DNA of 11,736 nucleotides from Candidatus Margulisiibacteriota bacterium (GCA_031279305.1 JAITIS010000083.1:1-11736); one strand, 5' to 3'. Counted from the first letter of the stretch, positions 1 through 6,527 are shown. Numbers and translations: made by a program. Notes: generated from the sequence alone by a model not told the origin.

Positions 1-52
1 CTCCTTGCCGCGGCTAGGGCCGCCAGGGTTAGACGCAAAAGACGTGGAAAAA

Positions 53-130
53 TGGGGTGAGCGACCGGGATTGAACCGGCGGACACGCCATATATAGTGC
101 GCGCCCGCTGTATATAGCGGCGACCGCCCC
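53..130 (-). other. tRNA-like element with intact T-arm and CCA end
   Basis: Read on the minus strand, this 78-base segment ends in a perfect tRNA T-arm: stem GCCGG/CCGGT around the loop TTCAATC (80-64). CGCTCAC, a C at the discriminator position and CCA follow. C73 plus CCA is typical of bacterial tRNA-His, but no His anticodon and no matching 5' acceptor strand is present. Instead the 5' end reads GGGGCGGTCG, which pairs with the 3' strand at 8 of 10 positions, counting one G-U wobble. Two hairpins with TATATA-containing loops sit where the D and anticodon arms should be: CCGCT/AGCGG with a 6-base loop, and CGCGC/GCGTG with a 10-base loop. The 10-base loop and the missing GG in the D-like loop argue against a working tRNA. 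It may be a decayed tRNA, a tRNA mimic, or a 3' half whose 5' half was replaced. Confidence 0.35.
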
Positions 131-140
131 TAAATTTTCC

Positions 141-169
141 TAGAAAAAACCAGACGCTTGTTGTATAGT
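141..169 (+). promoter_or_regulatory. Candidate promoter for tRNA-Leu
   Basis: TAGAAA (141-146; four of six matches to TTGACA) lies 17 bases before TATAGT (164-169). Transcription would begin near base 176, about nine bases before the mature 5' end of the tRNA. This is inferred from hexamer match and spacing only. Confidence 0.4.
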
Positions 170-184
170 TATGTGCTTTTTCAC

Positions 185-267
185 GCGCGGATGGCGGAAT
201 TTGGTATACGCGCAAGACTAAGGATCTTGTGCCGCAAGGCTTGGAGGTTCAAGTCCTCTTCCGCGCA
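185..267 (+). tRNA. tRNA-Leu (anticodon AAG)
   Basis: Complete class II tRNA of 83 bases. The acceptor stem GCGCGGA/TCCGCGC (185-191 with 260-266) is perfect and A267 is the discriminator. The D-arm has a three-pair stem GCG/CGC and GG in the loop. The anticodon stem CAAGA/TCTTG (213-217 with 225-229) encloses CTAAGGA, so the anticodon AAG is at 220-222, followed by G37. A short variable arm GCC-GCAA-GGC (231-240) and the T-arm GGAGG-TTCAAGT-CCTCT (243-259) complete it. CCA is not encoded and must be added. The extra arm and A73 identify leucine. It would read CUU, and more codons of the CUN box if A34 is deaminated to inosine. A34 in a leucine tRNA is uncommon in bacteria, which normally use GAG here. 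Confidence 0.95.
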
Positions 268-268
268 C
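250..268 (+). repeat. Direct repeat, copy 1 (3' end of tRNA-Leu)
   Basis: CAAGTCCTCTTCCGCGCAC spans the T-loop, 3' T-stem and 3' acceptor strand of tRNA-Leu plus one flanking base. It recurs identically at 459-477. A tRNA 3' end duplicated downstream is the classic signature of site-specific integration, or of a partial tRNA duplication. Confidence 0.85.
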
Positions 269-280
269 TTGAGAATAAAG

Positions 281-305
281 GCAAAACGTTTTGCTGATTT
301 GTTTT
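281..305 (+). terminator. Possible terminator after tRNA-Leu
   Basis: The self-complementary 14-mer GCAAAACGTTTTGC (281-294) is followed by a T-rich run ending in TTTT at 305. It is preceded by A-rich sequence. The stem is AT-rich and short, so this is a weak intrinsic terminator at best. Alternatively the transcript may read on into the structured region before valS. Confidence 0.3.
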
Positions 306-322
306 AGGCAGGTATGGCCAAA

Positions 323-470
323 GCAATATGCCGGTGGCATATTGCGAGGTGGACTTGAAAGCCCGGACTGGGTTTGCATTGGCAAACCCAGGAGGGCGCG
401 TTTCCGCAGCGCGGGAGCGTGCCGCTGAGGCGGCACAATGGCGACCGCGACGAAGGAACAAGTCCTCTTC
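323..470 (+). ncRNA. Candidate structured RNA, multibranched
   Basis: A long-range stem closes this region: 346-357 (GAGG, T, GGACTTG) pairs with 459-470 (CAAGTCC, T, CTTC). That gives eleven pairs, one of them G-U, and a single T-T mismatch. Inside it sit the perfect hairpins 368-391 and 419-436 and a weaker one at 404-414 (CCGC/GCGG). The 10-pair hairpin 323-345 abuts the closing stem directly and could stack on it. I recognise none of the standard families: RNase P CR-I/CR-V, SRP, tmRNA, 6S and T-box consensus were not seen. The prediction is by eye, without energies or homologues. Confidence 0.35.
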
Positions 471-477
471 CGCGCAC
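459..477 (+). repeat. Direct repeat, copy 2 (att-like or tRNA remnant)
   Basis: Exact 19-base copy of 250-268. The eight bases before it (GACGAAGG, 449-456) would form a degraded T-stem, and GTGCCGC...AGGC at 419-431 resembles the variable arm of the tRNA (GTGCCGC...AGGC at 229-240). The copy may therefore be the tail of a decayed second tRNA-Leu rather than a bare attachment site. No integrase or other mobile gene lies between the copies, which are only 209 bases apart. Confidence 0.8.
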
Positions 478-559
478 GTATGTTTAGGATATAGAAAGTA
501 TCTTGAATATTGATAATTGGCAGGGGGAAGATGGACCACGAGCCAGCCTGTGGCTGGCG

Positions 560-584
560 AAGTCATCCTCTTTACGTCGCGCAC
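560..584 (+). repeat. Degenerate third copy of the tRNA 3' repeat
   Basis: AAGTC, CCTCTT and CGCGCAC occur here in the same order as in copies 1 and 2, separated by insertions of two bases (565-566) and five bases (573-577). It is weaker than copy 2 and could be chance, but its position in the same leader region supports a common origin. Confidence 0.4.
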
Positions 585-658
585 TGCGTGTGCTTGTAAT
601 CCTCACTTCACTTCGCTTGCGCTTGTGAAGTTCGGAGCGCGCGCTTGTTGGAGCATAA

Positions 659-3256
659 ATGACCGAAATGGAAAAAGTATATAATCCGTCCGAACTGGAA
701 AAACGGATTTACGCGGACTGGGAGCAGGGCGGGTATTTCGCGCCCAGCGGAGCTGAAAAAGCTTTTTCGCTGGTTATTCCGCCGCCCAATGTGACCGGCG
801 CTCTGCATATGGGGCACGCTCTGGACGAAACCCTGCAGGATATTCTGGTGCGCTGGCACAGAATGCTCGGCGACAGCACGCTCTGGGTGCCGGGCACTGA
901 TCACGCCGGCATTGCCACCCAGAATGTCGTTGAAAAAAAACTGGCAGCGGAGGGCAGATCCCGCCACGATTACGGCCGGGAAAAATTCATCGAGGAAGTC
1001 TGGAGCTGGAAAAAACGGTACGGCGACCGGATCACCGGCCAGCTGCGCCTGCTCGGCGCGTCCTGCGACTGGAGCCGCGAGCGTTTTACTATGGACGACG
1101 GTTGTTCGCGGGCGGTGCGCGAGGTTTTCGTCGGGCTGTACCAAAAAGGCCTCATATTCAAAGGCCTGCGCATCATCAACTGGTGCCCGCGCTGTCACAC
1201 CGCGCTGTCCGATGTGGAGGTCAATTATCGTGACAATGCCGGCAAACTCTGGCATTTGCGCTACCCGCTGGCCGGCGACAGCAAACGTTTTCTGATCGTA
1301 GCCACCACCCGGCCGGAGACGCTGTTTGGCGATACGGCTGTGGCGGTGCACCCGGAGGATGAGCGCTACCGGGACCTCATCGGTCAAGAAGCGCTGCTGC
1401 CGCTGACAGATAAAAAAATACCCATTATCGCGGATGAATACGCAGACCGGGAGTTTGGCAGCGGCGCGGTAAAAATCACTCCGGCGCACGATGCGAACGA
1501 CTACGAGGTGGGCCGCCGCCACGCTCTGCCGTCCGTGACAGTGCTGGATGCTTCCGGTATTATGAATGAAAACGCGCCGATGCGCTACAAAGGCTTGACC
1601 AGAGAAAAAGCCCGCGATCTGGTCATCTCCGATTTGGAGGAAGCCAAGCTCCTGCATTCTATTCAGGACTATCAGAATAAGCTCAGCGTTTGTTACCGCT
1701 GCGACACGGTGGTCGAGCCGCGTCTTTCCCCGCAGTGGTTTGTGGATATGCCCCGGCTGGCCGCTCCGGCGGTCGAGGCGGTGCGCTCCGGCAAAATAAA
1801 ATTTTATCCCGAACGCTGGAGCAAAGTTTATTTTGACTGGATGGAAAATATCCGCGAATGGTGCATCTCGCGGCAGATCTGGTGGGGGCACCGCATACCC
1901 GTCTGGTACTGCGAGTGTGGCGAAATTATCTGCGCCAAAGAAACTCCGGCGGTCTGCCCCAAATGCGGTTCGGACAGGCTCAGGCAGGACGAGGACGTGC
2001 TGGACACTTGGTTTAGCTCGGCGCTGTGGCCTTTTTCGACCTTGGGCTGGCCGCAAAAAACCGCCGATCTCAAAAAATATTATCCGACCTCGGCGCTGGT
2101 CACCGGCTATGACATCATTACTTTTTGGGTGTCGCGGATGATCGCCCTAGGACTGGCTTTTATGAAAAAGCCGCCTTTTCACAAAGTGGTCATTCACGGC
2201 CTGATCCGCGATGAGCAGGGTAAAAAAATGAGCAAATCCACCGGCAACGCGGTCGATCCGGTGGAGCTGATCCGGGAATACGGCGCGGACGCCCTGCGTT
2301 TCACGCTGGCCTCGATGGCGTCCGCCGGCGGTCAGGACTTGAAACTCTCGGCGCATAAAGTGCTGGCCAGCCGCAATTTTATGAACAAACTCTGGAATGT
2401 GGCTAGATTTGCCCTGCTCAAGCTGGCGGATAATAGATTTGCCCCGGAAAAATCGCTGGCCGACGAGTGGATACTCTCGCGTTATCAGCAAATCATCAAC
2501 AAAACCACCGACGCGCTGCAAAAATTTTATTTCGGCGAAATGGCGCAGGGGCTTTATGATTTTGTCTGGAGCGAATTTTGCGACTGGTACATCGAAATGT
2601 CCAAGCTGGGACTGCATAAAGAAACCCTGCTGGCTGTCTTAAACGGCATTTTACGGCTGCTGCATCCCTTGGCGCCTTTTATCACTGAGGAGCTGTGGGG
2701 CCGGCTCGGCAATGCCGGACGGATCATTAACGCCAGCTGGCCGGCGGCGGACATCCGGCTCATCAATAAATCCCGCGAGACGCGGATGGCCATAGTCATC
2801 GAACTGGTCAAGGCGGTGCGCAATATCCGCTCGGAGATGAATATCGCGCCGGGCAAAAAAGCCGACCTGATCGTCCTGTACAGCAAAGACGCGGTGAATG
2901 AGGCGCTGACCGAAGCGAAAACGTATATCCAGCAGCTGGCCGGCGTGGAAAAAATCGATCTGGCCGCCCGGCTGGCCGCCAAACCGCGCAACTCCTCGCA
3001 CGCTGTGCTGGACGGCGCGGAAGTGTTCGTGCCGCTGGATAATCTTATCGATCTGCAGGCGGAGATCGCCCGGCTGGAAAAAGAAAAACAAAAATATGAA
3101 GACGAGATCAGTTGGCTCAAGAAAAAACTCACCAATAAAAATTTTATCGAAAAAGCGCCGCCGGAGGTCATCGACAAAGAGCGGGAAAAAGAAAAAAACT
3201 GCGCGGAAAAATACCGCATCGTGGACGAGCAGCTAAAAGCGCTGAAAATCAGCTAA
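659..3256 (+). CDS. valS: Valyl-tRNA synthetase
   Basis: Class Ia synthetase of 865 residues that charges tRNA-Val in the cytoplasm and hydrolyses misactivated threonine. HIGH appears as HMGH at residues 50-53 after PPPNVTGAL. The CP1 editing domain contains TTRPETLFGDTAVAV (216-230). KMSKS is KMSKS at 523-527. Cysteine pairs C176/C179, C345/C348 and a C418-x-C420...CPKC cluster look like zinc-binding knuckles. DVLDTWFSSALWPFSTLGWP is a ValRS signature. The last 70 residues, rich in Lys and Glu, form the tRNA-binding coiled coil. The length is normal for a bacterial ValRS. The chosen ATG has TTGGAG (648-653) five bases upstream; a second ATG three codons later is less well placed. The gene follows a long structured leader and ends directly against the convergent apbE stop codon. 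Confidence 0.98.
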   Translation: MTEMEKVYNPSELEKRIYADWEQGGYFAPSGAEKAFSLVIPPPNVTGALHMGHALDETLQDILVRWHRMLGDSTLWVPGTDHAGIATQNVVEKKLAAEGRSRHDYGREKFIEEVWSWKKRYGDRITGQLRLLGASCDWSRERFTMDDGCSRAVREVFVGLYQKGLIFKGLRIINWCPRCHTALSDVEVNYRDNAGKLWHLRYPLAGDSKRFLIVATTRPETLFGDTAVAVHPEDERYRDLIGQEALLPLTDKKIPIIADEYADREFGSGAVKITPAHDANDYEVGRRHALPSVTVLDASGIMNENAPMRYKGLTREKARDLVISDLEEAKLLHSIQDYQNKLSVCYRCDTVVEPRLSPQWFVDMPRLAAPAVEAVRSGKIKFYPERWSKVYFDWMENIREWCISRQIWWGHRIPVWYCECGEIICAKETPAVCPKCGSDRLRQDEDVLDTWFSSALWPFSTLGWPQKTADLKKYYPTSALVTGYDIITFWVSRMIALGLAFMKKPPFHKVVIHGLIRDEQGKKMSKSTGNAVDPVELIREYGADALRFTLASMASAGGQDLKLSAHKVLASRNFMNKLWNVARFALLKLADNRFAPEKSLADEWILSRYQQIINKTTDALQKFYFGEMAQGLYDFVWSEFCDWYIEMSKLGLHKETLLAVLNGILRLLHPLAPFITEELWGRLGNAGRIINASWPAADIRLINKSRETRMAIVIELVKAVRNIRSEMNIAPGKKADLIVLYSKDAVNEALTEAKTYIQQLAGVEKIDLAARLAAKPRNSSHAVLDGAEVFVPLDNLIDLQAEIARLEKEKQKYEDEISWLKKKLTNKNFIEKAPPEVIDKEREKEKNCAEKYRIVDEQLKALKIS

Positions 3257-4213
3257 TCAGTTTCGGTAAAAGTATTTTTTTTCCGCTATTTTTTTCGATT
3301 TTTCCTCACCCAGCACAAAACAAGCCGTGGAAAGCAGATCCGCGCGGGCGGCGGTCGCGGCGATGACCGTGACGCTGGCCAGTCCGTTTTCCAGATTGGC
3401 CGGGCGGCCGGTGCGCGGATTGAAAATATGGCTGATCCGCCGCTGGCTGGCGTCCAAAAAATACTGTTCATAATCCCCGGAGGTCGCGCAGGCCTCGTTG
3501 TTTAACTCGATGATCTGCGCGCTGTCCGCGGCGGCGCGCGGGCGGCGGATGCCGATGCGCCATTTTTGGCCGCGGTTTAAGCCCAGCGCGTAGATATTGC
3601 CGCCGGCGTTGACCAGCGCGTCTGTGATGCCGTGCTGCCGCAGCGTCTGCACGGCTTCATCCACGGCGTAGCCTTTGGCCAGTCCGCCGAGGTCTAACAG
3701 CGTGTCTTTATTTAACAGGCGCGCCGTTTGTTTTTCCGCGTCGAGTTTAATATTCTGCCAGCCGACACTCTGGATTTTTTGCCTGAGCTCCGGCGCGTCA
3801 GGCGCCCGCCGGCTGTCCGTGCCAAACCCGTACAGTCTGGTGACTGGCGTGACCGTGATGTCAAAAGCGCCGTCCGTGCTGCGGCTGCCCGCGACGGCCT
3901 GCTCCAGTATCCGGTGCATATCCGGGCTTAATTTTACCTCCGCCGCGTAAGCGTTTTTGTTGATGTTGCTTAACTCGCTGGAGGGGCTGAAATAATTGAA
4001 TTTTTCCTCCAACTCTTTTATTCTCTGGAATGCGGCCAGTATGGCCTGCCGGCCCCGGCGCTCGTTGCGGCAGAGGACTTTGATCTCGGTCAGCGTGTGC
4101 AGCGCGTACTGGCTGGCGGATATTTCTTTGAGCCGCGCGTAGCGGTCAAAGCCCCAAGAACCCAGCAAAAAAACACTGAAATAAAGCGCCATTCTCAGTT
4201 TTCCGTTTGACAT
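3257..4213 (-). CDS. apbE: FAD:protein FMN transferase (ApbE), membrane-anchored
   Basis: ApbE transfers FMN from FAD to a threonine of extracytoplasmic proteins such as RnfG/NqrC, in a Mg-dependent reaction. Family motifs occur in order: DGAFDITVTPVTRLYGFG (114-131), LDLGGLAKGYAVD (173-185), NAGGNIYALG (202-211), TSGDYEQYF (244-252), HIFNPRTGRP (262-271) and the metal-site region ATAARADLLSTACFVLG (286-302). Residues 8-21 are hydrophobic after Lys5 and Arg7, with no lipobox cysteine, so a signal anchor or cleaved signal peptide is more likely than a lipoprotein. I start at ATG 4213 (318 residues). The frame stays open upstream to 4477, but that part is antisense to ispF and not ApbE-like. 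No Shine-Dalgarno precedes 4213, while TATACT ends six bases before it. No flavinylation partner gene is in the window. Confidence 0.93.
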   Translation of the reverse strand: MSNGKLRMALYFSVFLLGSWGFDRYARLKEISASQYALHTLTEIKVLCRNERRGRQAILAAFQRIKELEEKFNYFSPSSELSNINKNAYAAEVKLSPDMHRILEQAVAGSRSTDGAFDITVTPVTRLYGFGTDSRRAPDAPELRQKIQSVGWQNIKLDAEKQTARLLNKDTLLDLGGLAKGYAVDEAVQTLRQHGITDALVNAGGNIYALGLNRGQKWRIGIRRPRAAADSAQIIELNNEACATSGDYEQYFLDASQRRISHIFNPRTGRPANLENGLASVTVIAATAARADLLSTACFVLGEEKSKKIAEKKYFYRN

Positions 4214-4234
4214 AGAGATAGTATAATACACTTT
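4214..4234. promoter_or_regulatory. Bidirectional apbE/ispF promoter, probably leaderless both ways
   Basis: Only 21 bases separate the divergent start codons. The plus strand carries TATAAT (4222-4227) ending seven bases before the ispF ATG. The minus strand carries TATTAT (4228-4223) and TATACT (4225-4220), ending six bases before the apbE ATG when TATACT is used. The core GTATAATAC (4221-4229) is nearly self-complementary, so one AT box can serve both directions. Initiation at the usual distance from a -10 would fall on or beside both start codons. TTGACA at 4207-4212 is too close to TATAAT to be its -35. Confidence 0.65.
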
Positions 4235-4708
4235 ATGCGGGTAGGCATTGGCTGGGATGTGCATCGGTTGGTCGAAGGGCGCAAGCTCATTTTGGGCGGC
4301 GTGGAGATACCCTATCCGCGGGGACTGCTCGGCCACTCCGACGCGGACGCGCTTTTGCACGCCATAATGGACGCGGTGCTCGGCGCGGCCTCGCTCGGCT
4401 CTATCGGCGACCATTTTCCCGACACCGAACCGGAATACAAAGACGCCGACAGTATGTTTCTGCTGGAAAATGTCCACGCTCTGCTCATCAGCCGCGGTTT
4501 CAAAGTGATCAATATTGACAGCGTGCTCATCTGCGAGGAGCCGAAACTAGCGCCGTATATACAGGATATGCAGGCCAATATCGCCGCGACGCTGGCTCTG
4601 CCTGCCGACGCGGTGGGCATCAAGGCCACCACCACCGAACATCTGGGTTTTACCGGGCGCGGCGAAGGCATAGCCGCCGAAGCGGTGGTCCTCGTCGATA
4701 AAATCTAA
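4235..4708 (+). CDS. ispF: 2-C-methyl-D-erythritol 2,4-cyclodiphosphate synthase
   Basis: IspF converts CDP-methylerythritol 2-phosphate to the cyclic diphosphate and CMP, the fifth step of the non-mevalonate (MEP) isoprenoid pathway. The 157 residues match the family's usual length. The N-terminus MRVGIGWDVHRL is the standard family start and includes zinc ligands Asp8 and His10; His42 is the third ligand in GHSDADALLHAIMDAVLG (33-50). LGSIGDHFPD (54-63), TTTEHLGFTGRGEG (132-145) and IAAEAVVLV (146-154) are also typical. The family start fixes the ATG, so there is at most a 21-base gap to apbE and no room for an ordinary leader with a ribosome binding site. The next gene begins with the base after its stop codon. 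Confidence 0.98.
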   Translation: MRVGIGWDVHRLVEGRKLILGGVEIPYPRGLLGHSDADALLHAIMDAVLGAASLGSIGDHFPDTEPEYKDADSMFLLENVHALLISRGFKVINIDSVLICEEPKLAPYIQDMQANIAATLALPADAVGIKATTTEHLGFTGRGEGIAAEAVVLVDKI

Positions 4709-5419
4709 GTGTTGCTCACTTCGCGGGACAATCCAGAGCTGAAAAATATCCGCCGGCTGCTGGCCGCCGGCGGCGCCTCGCGCCGGGAGCGCGGCGAGTT
4801 TGTGGCCGAGGGTTTCAAAACACTCCAGTTTGCCCGCCGTATTCAGACTGTTTACGCTAGGGAGGGACTGGAAATTCCCGCCGCGCTCAGGGACTGCCGG
4901 ACGCGCTTTGTCACGCCCCGGATTTTTGACGCGCTGACGGACACGGAGCATTCGCAGGGCATTCTGGCAGTCTGCCGGCGGCCGGCTCCGGCGGCATTTT
5001 CGCCGGCCAAGAAATATGTTTTTCTGGACAAACTGCAAGATCCCGGCAATCTGGGCGCGGTGCTCCGCAGCGCCGCGGCTTTTGGCTTCGACGGCGTCAT
5101 CTGCAATAAAGGCTGCGCGGATGTTTTCGCGCCCAAAACAGTGCGCGCCTCGGCGGGCGCGGTTTTTAGGCTGGATATTTTGCGCGGGGAGATCGGCGAA
5201 TTGTCCGGACGCATCCTCGCCGCGGCGCTGGACGGCGCGCCGCCGCAAAAAACAACAGGCGGTTATGTGCTGGCCATAGGCGGCGAGGGGCGGGGGCTGG
5301 CCGCGGAGACGCTGGCCAAAGCCGCGCAAAAAATCACCTTGCCTTTTGACCGCACGAAAGTAGAATCGCTCAACGCGGCGGTCGCGGCGGGCATTCTGAT
5401 GTATCTGCTTCAGTCCTGA
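4709..5419 (+). CDS. SpoU (TrmH/RlmB-type) RNA 2'-O-methyltransferase
   Basis: SPOUT-fold methyltransferase of 236 residues that would use S-adenosylmethionine to methylate a ribose 2'-OH in rRNA or tRNA. The substrate-binding N-terminal domain (1-95) includes RRERGEFVAEG (25-35). The knotted catalytic domain has motif 1 LDKLQDPGNLGAVLRSAAAF (106-125, with Asn114 and Arg120), motif 2 AIGGEGRGL (189-197) and motif 3 LPFDRTKVESLNAAVAAGIL (211-230). Which nucleotide it modifies cannot be read from the sequence: RlmB-, TrmH- and TsnR-like proteins share these motifs. The GTG start directly follows the ispF TAA with no Shine-Dalgarno, so translation is probably coupled to ispF; TTG one codon later is an alternative. 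Confidence 0.92.
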   Translation: MLLTSRDNPELKNIRRLLAAGGASRRERGEFVAEGFKTLQFARRIQTVYAREGLEIPAALRDCRTRFVTPRIFDALTDTEHSQGILAVCRRPAPAAFSPAKKYVFLDKLQDPGNLGAVLRSAAAFGFDGVICNKGCADVFAPKTVRASAGAVFRLDILRGEIGELSGRILAAALDGAPPQKTTGGYVLAIGGEGRGLAAETLAKAAQKITLPFDRTKVESLNAAVAAGILMYLLQS

Positions 5420-5424
5420 AAAAT

Positions 5425-5454
5425 GGGACAAACTTACTAGACTGCCGATACTAT
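5425..5454 (+). promoter_or_regulatory. Candidate promoter of the metallopeptidase gene
   Basis: GGGACA (5425-5430; four of six matches to the -35 consensus) lies 18 bases before TACTAT (5449-5454). The start codon is at 5462, seven bases past the hexamer, and no Shine-Dalgarno is visible, which implies a leaderless transcript. Confidence 0.4.
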
Positions 5455-5461
5455 TGCGGTT

Positions 5462-6514
5462 ATGTTTTTTCTTAAACTGGTCGCGGACGCCGCCGAAAAA
5501 AATATTAAACAGGATGCTTCTGCGTTTAAGGCCAATCTGGAGGCTTTGCTGATTTTATTGTCCGGGGCGCTGGCGGCGGGCGGTTATGGCCTTTATGTCG
5601 AGAAATCCGCGCCGGAAGCGGAAAAGGCGGCGCCGGTGGAGTTTGCGCTGCCTGCTTCTTTGTATGTGGATGAATATTCTGCTGATAGTCTGGAGTTTTC
5701 CGGTCACCACCTGCAGTATAACGACGGCATAGACAATGCAATATACGCTATGCCGATCTGGGGTCATCCGGGCCGGGCGAATGTTTCTTTTACGGATAAT
5801 GGGCAGGAAATAGTTTTGGGCGGAATGACCCTGCGCGAGCCCAGAGGGCGTCTTTTCGGCGGCGCCGGTTCCTTGGAGGAGATGATCCGTCATACGGTTG
5901 ACTTGAGCGGCGGACGGCAGATTAGCGAGATTGCGGAACAGGCGCAGACGGTGGACGACCTGCCCGGCGCAAATGTTCTGATTTTTACGCCGGAGACTCT
6001 GCCGGCGGACTGGGCGGCTCTGATGCGCTCGGCGCCGCACCCGGTTTACGGCGATTATTACCGGGCTTTTCAGGCCTGCTTGAAAAAAATCATCTGGTGC
6101 CCCAATCTGCGCTTGACCAGCGGCTCGTCGCAGGCAGACGGCCTGACCGCGCTTTTTGATGAGGATACGGACGCTGTGCTCATTAACGATCATTTTGACC
6201 GGGATGGCCGGATAAATTTGAGCGGCTGGTTTTTATCCGTGCATGAGCACGAGAGAACGCATCAGGAAACGGCGGCAAAGGCTGAACGCGGGGTAATTTC
6301 CTCGCTCAACATCGATTTTCCCTATGTGGATGAATACAATAGTTATGCCGCGCAGAAAATATTTTTACTGGAGTTACAAAAAATACATCCTGAGCTAGTG
6401 CGGGAAACAGACCTGCGCGAGGTGGAGCGGATGTTAAACTATTACCGGATTTTGCTGCGCCTGCCGCCCGGCTATGACGCTCCGTACCCTTATTTAAATA
6501 ATAATCCCCGGTAA
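5462..6514 (+). CDS. Predicted membrane-anchored zinc metallopeptidase, unknown family
   Basis: I do not recognise this 350-residue protein as a named family. Residues 1-24 are cytoplasm-like and charged, and 26-46 form one hydrophobic segment. The rest would then lie outside the membrane, starting with an Ala/Pro/Glu-rich linker (48-64). The C-terminal third carries HEHERTH (261-267), which contains an HExxH motif (His263, Glu264, His267). It is followed 24 residues later by Glu291 in DEYNSYAAQ (290-298), which has the form of a third zinc ligand in gluzincin-type peptidases. The middle (70-240) has no motif I can name. Base composition is slightly less GC-rich than the flanking housekeeping genes. 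The substrate is unknown. It is transcribed in the same direction as, but separately from, the two genes downstream. Confidence 0.7.
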   Translation: MFFLKLVADAAEKNIKQDASAFKANLEALLILLSGALAAGGYGLYVEKSAPEAEKAAPVEFALPASLYVDEYSADSLEFSGHHLQYNDGIDNAIYAMPIWGHPGRANVSFTDNGQEIVLGGMTLREPRGRLFGGAGSLEEMIRHTVDLSGGRQISEIAEQAQTVDDLPGANVLIFTPETLPADWAALMRSAPHPVYGDYYRAFQACLKKIIWCPNLRLTSGSSQADGLTALFDEDTDAVLINDHFDRDGRINLSGWFLSVHEHERTHQETAAKAERGVISSLNIDFPYVDEYNSYAAQKIFLLELQKIHPELVRETDLREVERMLNYYRILLRLPPGYDAPYPYLNNNPR

Positions 6515-6527
6515 ATAATATATGATC

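Larger units (their letters stand above)
268..658 (+). promoter_or_regulatory. Hairpin-rich region between tRNA-Leu and valS
   Basis: These 391 bases hold no credible gene. They contain a dense set of perfect hairpins: 323-345 (10 pairs, loop GGT), 368-391 (10 pairs, loop ATTG), 419-436 (7 pairs, loop TGAG), 542-558 (7 pairs, loop TGT) and 605-631 (7-pair arms ACTTCAC/GTGAAGT, 13-base loop). They also hold copies of the tRNA-Leu 3' end. An AT-rich patch at 480-520 contains GATAAT (512-517), which could be a -10 for valS, though no good -35 is visible. The T-box consensus is absent, so this is not a T-box leader. It may be a structured leader, a separate small RNA, or debris of tRNA duplication. 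Confidence 0.6.

Noticed and set aside
53..85. 5' end of a tmRNA on the plus strand (GGGGTGAGCG...GGATTGAAC)
   Set aside because: The match to the tmRNA 5' consensus is poor, while the reverse strand gives an exact T-arm with CCA.
328..513. Open frame of 61 codons inside the hairpin region before valS
   Set aside because: No Shine-Dalgarno, composition follows the palindromes, and it runs through the tRNA-like repeat; better explained as RNA or repeat sequence.
268..658. T-box leader for valS
   Set aside because: No T-box consensus (AGGGTGGNACCGCG) and no terminator/antiterminator pair was found.
608..2056. Long open frame antisense to valS (482 codons)
   Set aside because: Shadow frame of valS: GC-rich third positions leave the antisense frame open, and the product shows no domain.
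4207..4212. TTGACA as the -35 of ispF
   Set aside because: It lies only nine bases from TATAAT, far short of the 16-18 needed.
4214..4477. N-terminal extension of apbE to base 4477
   Set aside because: The added residues are antisense to the conserved ispF start and unlike ApbE; ATG 4213 gives a normal signal-anchor start.
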